Shown in pieces: positions 1 through 12,535 of a stretch of 64,000 nucleotides of DNA. The stretch comes from Anisakis pegreffii (Eukaryota > Nematoda > Chromadorea > Rhabditida > Anisakidae): positions 62,001-126,000 of the forward strand of contig JAPYMA010000083.1 in the NCBI GenBank assembly GCA_035041965.1. The letters run 5' to 3'. Position numbers and translations under genes: made by a program. Every line of letters starts with the position of its first letter. The first letter of the stretch is position 1. The notes below the pieces were generated by a model. It was not told the origin of the DNA. It did no database searches and was given only the letters and a program-made list of their open reading frames with translations.

Positions 1-3000
1 TCATTGCATTCAGCAGATTCTCAGCATTCAGAGTATTACACATGTTGTCGACGGATTTTGCTTAGTTAAGCAGATATAGCTGATTTTCTGAGGACATATC
101 AAACTGCTTCAGTCATCCTATAACACCGCCAATCTCTGCACATTTGATCACTTAAGCGTTATCAATGATATAGTTCTATTGGAATATCACGAGTACCAAC
201 TTCAAACTACCCGTACCCTCAAGTTTGCCCAGTAACCCTATAATTTCTTGTTACCATCGCATTCAGCGGATTCTCAGCAATCAGAATATTATATATGTTG
301 TCGACGGATTTTGCTTAGTTAAGGAGATATAGCTGATTTTCTGAGGACATATCAAACTGCTTCAGTCATCCTATAACACCGCCAATCTCTGCACATTTGA
401 TCACTTAAGCGTGATCAATGATATAGTTCTATTGGAATATCACGAGTACCAACTTCAAACTACCCGAACCCTCAAGTTTGCCCAGTAACCCTATAATTTC
501 TTGTTACCATCACATTCAGCGGATTCTCAGCAATCAGAATATTATATATGTTGTCGACGGATTTTGCTTAGTTAAGGAGATATAGCTGATTTTCTGAGGA
601 CATATCAAACTGCTTCAGTCATCCTATAACACCGCCAATCTCTGCACATTTGATCACTTAAGCGTGATCAATGATATAGTTCTATTGGAATATCACGAGT
701 ACCAACTTCAAACTACCCGAACCCTCAAGTTTGCCCAGTAACCCTATAATTTCTTGTTACCATCACATTCAGCGGATTCTCAGCAATCAGAATATTATAT
801 ATGTTGTCGACGGATTTTGCTTAGTTAAGGAGATATAGCTGATTTTCTGAGGACATATCAAACTGCTTCAGTCATCCTATAACACCGCCAATCTCTGCAC
901 ATTTGATCACTTAAGCGTGATCAATGATATAGTTCTATTGGAATATCACGAGTACCAACTTCAAACTACCCGAACCCTCAAGTTTGCCCAGTAACCCTAT
1001 AATTTCTTGTTACCATCACATTCAGCGGATTCTCAGCAATCAGAATATTATATATGTTGTCGACGGATTTTGCTTAGTTAAGGAGATATAGCTGATTTTC
1101 TGAGGACATATCAAACTGCTTCAGTCATCCTATAACACCGCCAATCTCTGCACATTTGATCACTTAAGCGTGATCAATGATATAGTTCTATTGGAATATC
1201 ACGAGTACCAACTTCAAACTACCCGAACCCTCAAGTTTGCCCAGTAACCCTATAATTTCTTGTTACCATCACATTCAGCGGATTCTCAGCAATCAGAATA
1301 TTATATATGTTGTCGACGGATTTTGCTTAGTTATGGAGATATAGCTGATTTTCTGAGGACATATCAAACTGCTTCAGTCATCCTATAACACCGCCAATCT
1401 CTGCACATTTGATCACTTAAGCGTGATCAATGATATAGTTCTATTGGAATATCACGAGTACCAACTTCAAACTACCCGAACCCTCAAGTTTGCCCAGTAA
1501 CCCTATAATTTCTTGTTACCATCACATTCAGCGGATTCTCAGCAATCAGAATATTATATATGTTGTCGACGGATTTTGCTTAGTTAAGGAGATATAGCTG
1601 ATTTTCTGAGGACATATCAAACTGCTTCAGTCATCCTATAACACCGCCAATCTCTGCACATTTGATCACTTAAGCGTGATCAATGATATAGTTCTATTGG
1701 AATATCACGAGTACCAACTTCAAACTACCCGAACCCTCAAGTTTGCCCAGTAACCCTATAATTTCTTGTTACCATCACATTCAGCGGATTCTCAGCAATC
1801 AGAATATTATATATGTTGTCGACGGATTTTGCTTAGTTATGGAGATATAGCTGATTTTCTGAGGACATATCAAACTGCTTCAGTCATCCTATAACACCGC
1901 CAATCTCTGCACATTTGATCACTTAAGCGTGATCAATGATATAGTTCTATTGGAATATCACGAGTACCAACTTCAAACTACCCGAACCCTCAAGTTTGCC
2001 CAGTAACCCTATAATTTCTTGTTACCATCATATTCAGCGGATTCTCAGCAATCAGAATATTATATATGTTGTCGACGGATTTTGCTTAGTTATGGAGATA
2101 TAGCTGATTTTCTGAGGACATATCAAACTGCTTCAGTCATCCTATAACACCGCCAATCTCTGCACATTTGATCACTTAAGCGTGATCAATGATATAGTTC
2201 TATTGGAATATCACGAGTACCAACTTCAAACTACCCGAACCCTCAAGTTTGCCCAGTAACCCTATAATTTCTTGTTACCATCACATTCAGCGGATTCTCA
2301 GCAATCAGAATATTATATATGTTGTCGACGGATTTTGCTTAGTTATGGAGATATAGCTGATTTTCTGAGGACATATCAAACTGCTTCAGTCATCCTATAA
2401 CACCGCCAATCTCTGCACATTTGATCACTTAAGCGTGATCAATGATATAGTTCTATTGGAATATCACGAGTACCAACTTCAAACTACCCGAACCCTCAAG
2501 TTTGCCCAGTAACCCTATAATTTCTTGTTACCATCACATTCAGCGGATTCTCAGCAATCAGAATATTATATATGTTGTCGACGGATTTTGCTTAGTTAAG
2601 GAGATATAGCTGATTTTCTGAGGACATATCAAACTGCTTCAGTCATCCTATAACACCGCCAATCTCTGCACATTTGATCACTTAAGCGTGATCAATGATA
2701 TAGTTCTATTGGAATATCACGAGTACCAACTTCAAACTACCCGAACCCTCAAGTTTGCCCAGTAACCCTATAATTTCTTGTTACCATCACATTCAGCGGA
2801 TTCTCAGCAATCAGAATATTATATATGTTGTCGACGGATTTTGCTTAGTTATGGAGATATAGCTGATTTTCTGAGGACATATCAAACTGCTTCAGTCATC
2901 CTATAACACCGCCAATCTCTGCACATTTGATCACTTAAGCGTGATCAATGATATAGTTCTATTGGAATATCACGAGTACCAACTTCAAACTACCCGAACC

Positions 3001-3710
3001 CTCAAGTTTGCCCAGTAACCCTATAATTTCTTGTTACCATCATATTCAGCGGATTCTCAGCAATCAGAATATTATATATGTTGTCGACGGATTTTGCTTA
3101 GTTATGGAGATATAGCTGATTTTCTGAGGACATATCAAACTGCTTCAGTCATCCTATAACACCGCCAATCTCTGCACATTTGATCACTTAAGCGTGATCA
3201 ATGATATAGTTCTATTGGAATATCACGAGTACCAACTTCAAACTACCCGAACCCTCAAGTTTGCCCAGTAACCCTATAATTTCTTGTTACCATCATATTC
3301 AGCGGATTCTCAGCAATCAGAATATTATATATGTTGTCGACGGATTTTGCTTAGTTATGGAGATATAGCTGATTTTCTGAGGACATATCAAACTGCTTCA
3401 GTCATCCTATAACACCGCCAATCTCTGCACATTTGATCACTTAAGCGTGATCAATGATATAGTTCTATTGGAATATCACGAGTACCAACTTCAAACTACC
3501 CGAACCCTCAAGTTTGCCCAGTAACCCTATAATTTCTTGTTACCATCACATTCAGCGGATTCTCAGCAATCAGAATATTATATATGTTGTCGACGGATTT
3601 TGCTTAGTTAAGGAGATATAGCTGATTTTCTGAGGACATATCAAACTGCTTCAGTCATCCTATAACACCGCCAATCTCTGCACATTTGATCACTTAAGCG
3701 TGATCAATGA
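1..3710. repeat. 253-bp satellite array, about 14.7 tandem copies
   Basis: The word GTCGACGG recurs at 47, 300, 553, 806, 1059 and so on to 3589, always exactly 253 bp apart. Most monomers differ at only one or two positions. The first visible monomer is the most diverged, and the array runs off the left edge. Each later monomer contains a short dyad, GATCAC-TTAAGC-GTGATC, which is broken in the first monomer (GTTATC). Two sites vary between copies: TTAAGGAG or TTATGGAG, and CATCACATTC or CATCATATTC. No open frame of note crosses the array. It stops abruptly at 3,710 inside the monomer. Diverged relatives lie at 50.1-50.5 kb. Confidence 0.98.
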
Positions 3711-3757
3711 CACAGCTTTATGTCAGTGGTCCCTCTTGGATACTCTGACAAGCTGTG
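3711..3757. repeat. Imperfect inverted repeat at the satellite edge
   Basis: Directly after the last satellite base come CACAGCTT-TAT-GTCAG and, 18 bp later, CTGACAAGCTGTG. These form a 13-bp stem with a 3-nt bulge. It may be part of another repeat into which, or next to which, the array was inserted. No gene is associated. Confidence 0.6.
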
Positions 3758-6700
3758 AATCCCCCGTCATCCTCGATAGTAGTTACTACCTCTTGAAAGG
3801 TTGGAATTGTGAAATGTGATTACCTGAGAAAATCATTTCATTTCCGTACATATTGTGAAGCAAGTCCTCCTGAAACTCTTATGATTACGATGTTCTGTGG
3901 AATCACATAATTAGACATACTCGCGAAACTAAGCATGATTGCCGAACAAAATGCGAATGTACCGGAACTGGAGAAGCCGTGAAGGTTTTCGAATCGAATA
4001 AGCCACAACGATCCAGCTCGAGGACACAACTATTTTACAAATTGCACTCCTCATGTTCCAGTAATCACAGCCTCAATATGATTTGTTGTGGCTAATTGAA
4101 AACTATCATCATTTATCTCAATATTTAGCTATCTTACATCCCTATCTGGCTGCTTAATACCACTATTATTTCAGCCATTACTGACTCTATTATTATGATA
4201 ATTATAATCATCATTATAACAATCATTTGATACTATCGAATCTGACTAATCAACACATCTGGTCAATTTAGAGCATCACCATCAGCACTATTATACACAT
4301 ACATCGATAATAAATAACTTTCTTTCCGTTCAGCTCATTATCGCCCTTTAACTGAATACTTTTATATGCAGCACCATTCATTGCTCTGAAATACCATTCG
4401 ATTCCTCGAATACAAGTCAGCCCTCTCATTATTATTAATAATGCAAATATCATCAACTTTACATCGACTATCTTAACACCAGTGTTGTCAATATTATTAT
4501 TATCTTCATTTTCATTACTTGAAAATATGTTTAGCAAATATCGCCTCCTTGTATTCATTTACAACCGTCTCATTTGTAGCCGCACGCTTTAACATTCATG
4601 ATTAATTGCTTAAGCTTACTCAATTACTGATCGCCACTAGTTCTGGAAATATCACTGGAGTAATGCGTTTTTCAGCTGTTCGGTGTTAAGTTGATAGATC
4701 GATGTAGTCAATATACAACCACCACATTCAATGTATTCTTTCTTGTTTCATAAAAGTTCAGCACATTGCTATTATGATTCGCTGTTGAAGTCTACATAAT
4801 TAGCATGATTTTTGCCTGATTTCGGAAATTTTTCCGCTCGTTCATAGAGTAGTTTTCAAACGATGAAGTGATTTTCGTTCACAAATCGATGTCGAATTCA
4901 TTGAGCTGGTTTGAAGATGAACCAAACCAAAAATGAAACCGAATCACATAAGCAGTGCTGAGCTGCTTGACAGCTTCGATTCCTTCACTGTTACCGTATA
5001 AGTTTTGGAAATCTTCTGCCCATTGTTAACTCAGGAAGTTGTTGGTGAAACATGCCTCCAATAGAAGCAATCACTCACTGCTGAGAATTGATGGAGACCG
5101 GAAAAGGAATGGGGAAATGACTGGAAAACAACGGAACTTACTAAAAAAAGAGGAAATTATAGCGCGTGGAGAGAATTGGTATTATTACGCTGTGCAATCT
5201 TTTTTGCATGGTCTCAAGAGACGAATGAAGAAGAGCCGAGTAATCTAAGCCAGGCAACCAGAGGAGTGACTTTGTTAACGATAATGAACGATATCCGTTA
5301 TTTTTACATTGCGTAATCGGTTTCATATAAGCACATGGCTCCATATCTTTATCTATAGATTATTAAATAAATTAACAGCAACACATGTTTAGCATATTAG
5401 ATTGGTTTGGATGGTATTATTGAATTGATTATATACACATTTAGTCTTCGTTTACAGCAATCATTTGATTATAATTGATAGCTGCTGCATATGACAAAAA
5501 TATCTATCTAATTGCGAGTTTGTTTTAACTTACACTTATCGTTAGACTGCTAAAAGAGATATGATAATGCGAACATTGAATATCTCATTTTATTCAGATT
5601 CAGCATGTTTTCAAGCGATCTTACTGGTAACCTTCTTAAGTCTCTTCTTGAGTTCAGTTTCCTATTTCCATAATCAATTTCAGTCGTATCAATCTTAATC
5701 ATTACTTCAATCATAATATTGTTGCACTGTCATCTCTGCCTTTAACTGAAATTTTTCGAGGAATAGAATTTGAATTGTTCAGTTTCAACTGATTTCGGGT
5801 TGCAGTCATGGCTGCTGAGTCAAAACTGATTGGACTTTGACTGATTCCATTGCAGATTCGCTTGGTTTCCAAGAAAGAATAATTGATTTTGAATTAATGC
5901 TCGCTTATGCGAAGAAATTCGGTCAGAGTCAACTGATAGGCATTCCTATTGCTGAAAGCGTCTGTTGCACTAATAAGAAAGTTTGTGAAGTGCAATGAAA
6001 TGTAACATAGGGCGCCAGTCATAAACAATGATCAAATAGTCATTGTAAACGATCGGAAAACATTGCGAAATAGTCGAGGAACAGATGAACGAATGAAACA
6101 AATGGGATGAGGTCGTCGGATAAGAATGGCAAGTCATCTGACAGCACAACACACAATATGCTGGTGGTGATAATCCTCACGAGTTCATCATATGAACACC
6201 TTAATTTGTTCACTAATCAGCTCAAAAATGCATCAGTCTAATGCTGGAGTTATTAAAAATCAATTGGATCATACGTTGGATCATTTTCTTGAAGCATTTG
6301 TGAATGACTCAATAAAATTGAAATTGATGAATGGGCATTGCACTGAAGTTCTGCATAGTCGTCATACAATCACCTCATTAAAATGTATTTCGCTCACTTC
6401 ATTAACAACAAGACAATTTGATGATAGCTTATGCGGTGAAAATGATAGTGCTTAATTGAGCAAACTCTAGATTATCATGATCATTATTTAATATCGTTAT
6501 TGCTTGCCCTAAATACTAGTTCAATCGCAACACGTTAAAGATTTATTTCATTAACAATGAAGTAGGAATATCTTCTTCCCATCAACGGGGTGCCTTCTTC
6601 ATCTGTGCGTCCCTTCTTCTTAACAATCTAATCCATAATTTTCATTAATCTATTCCGTTCGTTTTTTCAAGTGACAATTCAATTATTCAATTTGAAACAT

Positions 6701-6973
6701 TCATTTTCAAACACATTCCATAAAAAGGTGCTGCCTCCTTTCTTTTGATGTTCCGTTTATGAGTGTTAAAAACTCAATTTTGGTTATAACTGCAAGGAGT
6801 CATTGCTGATCGCTACGTTTCTAGAGTCTTATGAGGTTTTGAATAAATTTTATTGTGATCATACTAATCACCTTTCATTAACTCGTACGAAGTCACTTTG
6901 GTTCTACCGTTATCAACCATTCTCATTCTAGAAATCTTCTATAGTCAACGTATATGAGACTCCATAATGCTTA
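3758..6973. other. Intergenic, no gene recognised
   Basis: AT-rich sequence with short chance reading frames only. An ATT-rich stretch lies near 4,160-4,230. No protein family, splice-linked exon set or RNA gene was recognised. Confidence 0.6.
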
Positions 6974-7105
6974 ATCTGCCGATATCTCATTTATCTTATT
7001 TGAAAGTCACAGATAGCTAGATCCAATCGTTTCAGATTTTCTCACTTATAAAATTGCAATCGTGAAATTGAAATTCATCGCCTTCATTTGATGCCACTCA
7101 AAAAA
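6974..7105 (+). repeat. Degenerate dispersed repeat, copy 1
   Basis: The segment with TGCCGATATCTCAT, AGTCACAGAT and AATCGTTTC resembles, in the same order and orientation, the segment at 8,252-8,385 (TGCCGTATCTCACTGATC, CGTCACAGATGG, AATCGTTTCCGC). Similarity fades at both ends, so borders are approximate. The family is unknown. Confidence 0.5.
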
Positions 7106-8251
7106 ATGATTCATTGCTTCACTGACCGCATATCAAACTCGTATTTTACCATGATCTTTCCGGTATTTCAGCATGATCTCTGAAGATATGAGTACCAAAA
7201 TTTGTCGCTTGCTGCATATCGAATTCGCAGCAGTTCTGGCTGACACGAGAATACATCTCAAATCATTTTGCTTTTCCCCAACTTACTGTTTCTTTCCTGC
7301 TGATTGACGGAAATTGAGGAAAAGTTAATGCACACTGAGATGAGTTTTTTGTGCTGTTTCATGTTGATGGGTCTATCCGTGTTAATTCCATCACAATAAT
7401 AACAATTCTATTCGTTCATGCGTGCGTACACAAAATCGTCCTTCCACCGATTTTGTATTAGATTCGGTGATGTTTTTTGGTGCTTGTTATGGTATGACCA
7501 TTACCTAATTGATTCGTTTTCCATTTTGTATAAGGACAAACTAGCAAATTTCATTGGCGAGGACATTTTTTTGCACATTGTACGTGTTCTGTAAGGTGTT
7601 TGGAATGTTGCAAAAAAAAGTCAATCACATTACCTTCATATAGCATAAATGAGCCTTATATACCAATAAATGAATCTGAAGAGATTAAACTTTAAATAGT
7701 CTTTGTCATTCTTTGTTATAATATCTGTTTTTTCTTCGTATCGATGGCAAAAACGTGCTCCGGAAAGCAGTTTTTGAGTTACATTCCGTATAGTCTTTGG
7801 CAGAACAGAGAAGTTCTACCTACACTCAACTTTAATGTTAAGCATGTGTGTAGTGCTATTGAATGCACCAACCACAAATGTGGTCCAATGAATCTCTTTC
7901 ATTAAAGAAACAGATTTGAAGAGGCTATTTGTTTCCACAAGAAGAGGCACCTGAAATCATTGAAATATCCTCATTCTAAATCCATTTATCCATCCGTACT
8001 AGATGAATCAATGAAAGATTATTCTTTCGGATTTAAACCGCAACATGATCGTTGATGATCATCTATATTTTCTCCTATGACCAACTTACGAACGATAAGG
8101 CTTTTTTTGAGTTCAGCTGAAGCAGCTCGATGCAGTCACATCTCATTGAATGCATCATGTTGTGGAATTCACTTTCATATCATCCGCAAAAGTAATGAAC
8201 CTTGAAAATGCATATGGATGGAGGATATTCACGGATTGGATTGGCTATTCA

Positions 8252-8385
8252 TGCTGCCGTATCTCACTGATCTTAGTTGAACGTCACAGATGGACAGTTT
8301 GAATCGTTTCCGCTGTTCTCACTCCATACAATCGTTAAAGTGAAATGCCAAGCCTTGTTTTGCTGCCAACGAAAAGCATGGTTCA
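8252..8385 (+). repeat. Degenerate dispersed repeat, copy 2
   Basis: Partner of 6,974-7,105 in direct orientation, about 1.28 kb away. Weak similarity may continue to about 8,450, where both copies hold CCAAATTTG or CCAAAATTTG followed by TTGC and ATATCG. No coding potential was recognised. Confidence 0.5.
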
Positions 8386-11300
8386 GGAAGTTCTTCCACC
8401 AAATTTGAGCAGGAAACTTGCAATATCGCATCAAATCGTCGCTTAATCAGATGTTATAATTGTTCTAATAGCTTAATTTATTGTTTCGTTAAATTAATTA
8501 TCTATCTAGTGTGCACACATATGCTCTAAAAGAGTATCATTACTAATCCCCATCACAATAATTACCAAGCACTGTTTACTTTCAACGCATCGTTTCAATT
8601 CATACTTCTAGCGTCTACCATATAACTACAGTAATGAACAATCTGAGAGTAGCGCTCAGAACAATTTTGACCTCACCATCAACCTATCACCGCTACCAAA
8701 TCAACATTATACGTTGGCCGCAATTAAATTGCTCCACGAAACGTGACGACGTTTACAATGTGCTAGACAAAATGAACGACTTGAACGTCTGTTCAAGATC
8801 ATTAACATTTAATGCTGACAAATTATGCCGTCGAATCACTTTATTATTGTGAGCGATTGTTTTCATATTTCTGGCCCACATCAGTTTATTGGCCTATTAG
8901 TTTGGCTCATTCTGCAACGATCTGGCTGTACATTCGAGCGTGTACTTCGAATACTGCTGCCTCTGTTCAAATCACTAACGGCAGGTTGAACTAATAAGAT
9001 TGACTTTGCTTCGAATAGTTTGTTGTTTTGTTTTAGAGTTGTAAATGCTAATGATATGATTCAAAAAAACATCTCAGCCTCAATAAGTTGCTCATATAAT
9101 CAGCTTTCATAACTCCTTCGTGATCATACCATAATTCGGCGATTCCTGTTGATTTACCAATGTGGCTTTCGCTACAGTGAGTAGTCACTGCAACGAATTG
9201 GTGGAGCGTGAAAGTAATTTCTGGTCGATTGAGACTTTTTAGGGTTTTTCTATCAGTTACCACAAATCAAATAATGTTTTGAATGGAGAATTCTTGATGG
9301 AGAATCAATCGCAAAGTCGAATTAACAAATGTAATTGAATCGAGCAAGAACTAATTCAGAATCTGGTGGCTGCTCAGGTAAACTGGTTTGAAACCTTGAG
9401 ATTAATTTCATTTATGTAAGGACGAGTGGATGAATTCAGTGGTTTTCTGCCAATTTAACTCATTTCCGTTGCTCAATCGGCACCGTACTGTTGGCAATAT
9501 CCAATAATTGTTTTTTGCTTGAATGATTTTTGTGCTACCACATTCAAGCAGGCTACTACGTTCAGATTTCATCATTTGGCAGAAACCTTCTTGCCGTATC
9601 AATTCGCCTGTAAAAGAAGATTTATAAGGAAATGACCAGTCCAATCAATTAGATGAGATTTACTTAATGAGCTAGAGCGAAACCAGATTCGATTAGGAGC
9701 ATGAAATTGACGAGAAATTTATGGACTTGATACTGTTCAATGTTCTGTTTTCAATTACTGAAGTCGATGCTTTCATGTGTTTTAATGAATCCGATTACTA
9801 CCGAACCTACTCAGATCATATTCACCGGAAAATATATGTGATCAAACGACTCAACTTCTGTTGCTATTGTGTATCGCTTCATCCCATTAAGACCCTGAAT
9901 TCTATTGCTTTTTTGCTCAGTGTCGCCTTTCTACCTTCTTCAAGCATGGTTCATGCACTCTTCAAGTTGTTGCAAATCCTATTAGACTGTTTTAGATGAT
10001 GATTAGTCAATCTAATGCCGCATATAAACCGACCTCTATTGAAAAACGGAAAAAGGCCATCATTCATTCAATTGAGAGAAAGCGTGTAATAATCTCTTGA
10101 GGGTTTTGTTTGTTCGTTCGTGTTGCTTTCGCCTTTGACAAGTCTCTTGACTATCTCTTGGCTTTGTCATCAGTATTGTGTTGCTAAGAAAACACGGGCA
10201 CTCAATGGATTATCATTTAAATCGAATAGATAAAAGGGAATTGAACGTCTTGACCAATCAAGACGATGATAGTTGAGGAGATTTAAGACAAGGATATCGG
10301 AAGGATAAAGCTTTTAAATCGCATGCGCAGTTGCTTTTTGCTAAGTAAACATGCTTTCATATGAGCGAATATATTGTCCATGCCGGTCCTTAATGAACAT
10401 CCTCCACAATGGAAACGATTTAATAAGTCAATGATGTAATTATGATAAGTGAGGCGTTATTATATTACCATTTTTATTATTATCTATGAGATAGTGATCT
10501 ATCTTCATTGATCACACATTTGTACTGCTGCAAATTGCAGTGTTTAGCAATTTCGGCAAATACCTCCGTTTGTTGGATGCGAACAAAGTAAACAATATGG
10601 AAGCATTCACTCGTAACCTAGTATCAGCTCTGTTCATCAGATAAACCGTTTAGCACATCTGTCATTCATTGATTTCTAATGTGTTCATAAATTATCACTG
10701 CTACTGTACCGGTGAGTCACCGCCGCTCTTTCAACATATTGTTTGATGATGTAGAACGATCTGAATGATCCCACGCATCAGGTAGAAAGATAACTATCAC
10801 TCATCACAAATTAATCCTGATCAATTCATGGTGTTTTAATGATCGAACTGATAAACTGGCATACAACTGATTGAACACTTATTTTTTCCGCATTATTCTT
10901 GTACCGTTTGCATTGTCATACCTTCTTAAGCCTTCTTAGGCTTATCTGTTACAAAACTCAGTAAGTTATGGATCAAAACTCCCCAAAACATCACCTCCCA
11001 TAAAATAACTTCTCGCCAAAACAACTCATCGTGAACCAACACACCTGCTTTTTACTGGCTCACAATTGATTCAGTCATTCCATAATGTTGAGAAGCTTAG
11101 GTTCGTATACAGAATGCATGCTCATAAACTGATCTCCCAAGCAAATCATCAAAACAACGACCAGATAGGTACATCGATTAAAAAATTGAACCAATCTCGC
11201 CTCTGATGATGAACACTTCAATAAGATCATGCTTTCTGCTTCAATTCAGCACACCTACAACAACAATTCTGCACATAGGCAACAGCTTAAAACGATTTAA

Positions 11301-12429
11301 AGAGCTGAGCGAAACGATCGAAAATACCATTTCATATAATCATCACACAATACTATCATCATCGTCGACATCATTACTCCTGCAACAATAAACCCAAAAC
11401 CACATCTGTCATTCATTGACTTTTAATTGCTTTTGCTGCTATAATAATATTCACATCTTTGCTCATAGCACAAGTTCTGTGCGTTCTCCTTCTTGAAATT
11501 AGATTAACTGATTGAGTCTTCATCACTTATTAACAGGATGATTTGTTTGTTGAATAATTATCTTGGCTCTATTCATCAGCTCAGATGGGTTGAACGAGCA
11601 AATGAGTAGAAGTGAGGAGAATCTGCAAAAATTTACACCTATGATGGCGGATATGAGCAATTGTCTATTGTTTCTCAACGCCAAACCGTGAAACAATGTC
11701 TTTGAATGATATGTTTATGGGACGATATCTTCATGAGGTGAATAAAGCCAATATTGGAGCAAACCGTGAGAAAATGCAAGGAACAAATGTCATTTTCATA
11801 TTTTGATAAAAATAAAATATCAGGTCATGGACACATATCAGTTTCGATGGTGGCGCTCACATTTGATTATGAGAAAAAACCTAATGCAGCAGAATATGCG
11901 AGTCATATGACAGTATCACCGAAATATTGTAAATTAACCATTTGTGAGTGGAAGGTGCGCATAGGTTGCTTTTGGGGTGAGAGAAGTTCAGTTGAAGTGT
12001 GATGTATATTACTTGAAAATAACAAGAATATCATGAAGGAATTACTTGCTATGATTCTCCTCACTAGTTTTCATGCTATTACATACGCTACTTTTTCAGT
12101 GCAGCAGTACCAGCAGCAGCAATATTGTATGGTCTCATTCTGTGCACATTTTGCGAATATGATCAAATGAACTCTTTCGTGTGCACCTGTGACCTTATCA
12201 GATTCATATTTCTGGTTCACTTTGAGTTGTAGTCAGACTGATTAAAATAATCGACAACACATTTTATCACATAACAATGTTGAATATATAGAAATCATTA
12301 TATTGTTCAAGGATGCTTTAGGAGATGCAGCATGCTCATAGATTTATTCGTATATTCCCGTCTCAACTAAATATTACCATACAGTACTCCAACAATGATT
12401 ACTGTAATATATTCTGAAGGTGATCGCCT
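8386..12429. other. Intergenic, no gene recognised
   Basis: Short open frames occur on both strands (for example 11,754-12,002 +), but none resembles a known family or joins to another exon through consensus splice sites. The DNA between the two degenerate repeats (7,106-8,251) is equally featureless. Confidence 0.55.
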
Positions 12430-12535
12430 GATTCATATTATTATTACTATCGTAATTATTGATACTGTTAGTATTTTTATTATTTTTGTTAGTATTGTTA
12501 TTATTACCATGGTGATAATGATTAGAATTATATTA
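12430..12535. repeat. ATT/GTT-rich low-complexity tract
   Basis: Degenerate runs of ATT, GTT and TTA triplets. The hydrophobic frame that crosses it is rich in Ile and Val only because of this composition, so it should not be read as a membrane protein. Confidence 0.75.

Noticed and set aside
3838..4029. 63-codon - strand frame next to the satellite
   Set aside because: No family recognised, other frames in the same stretch are also open, and no splice partners were found.
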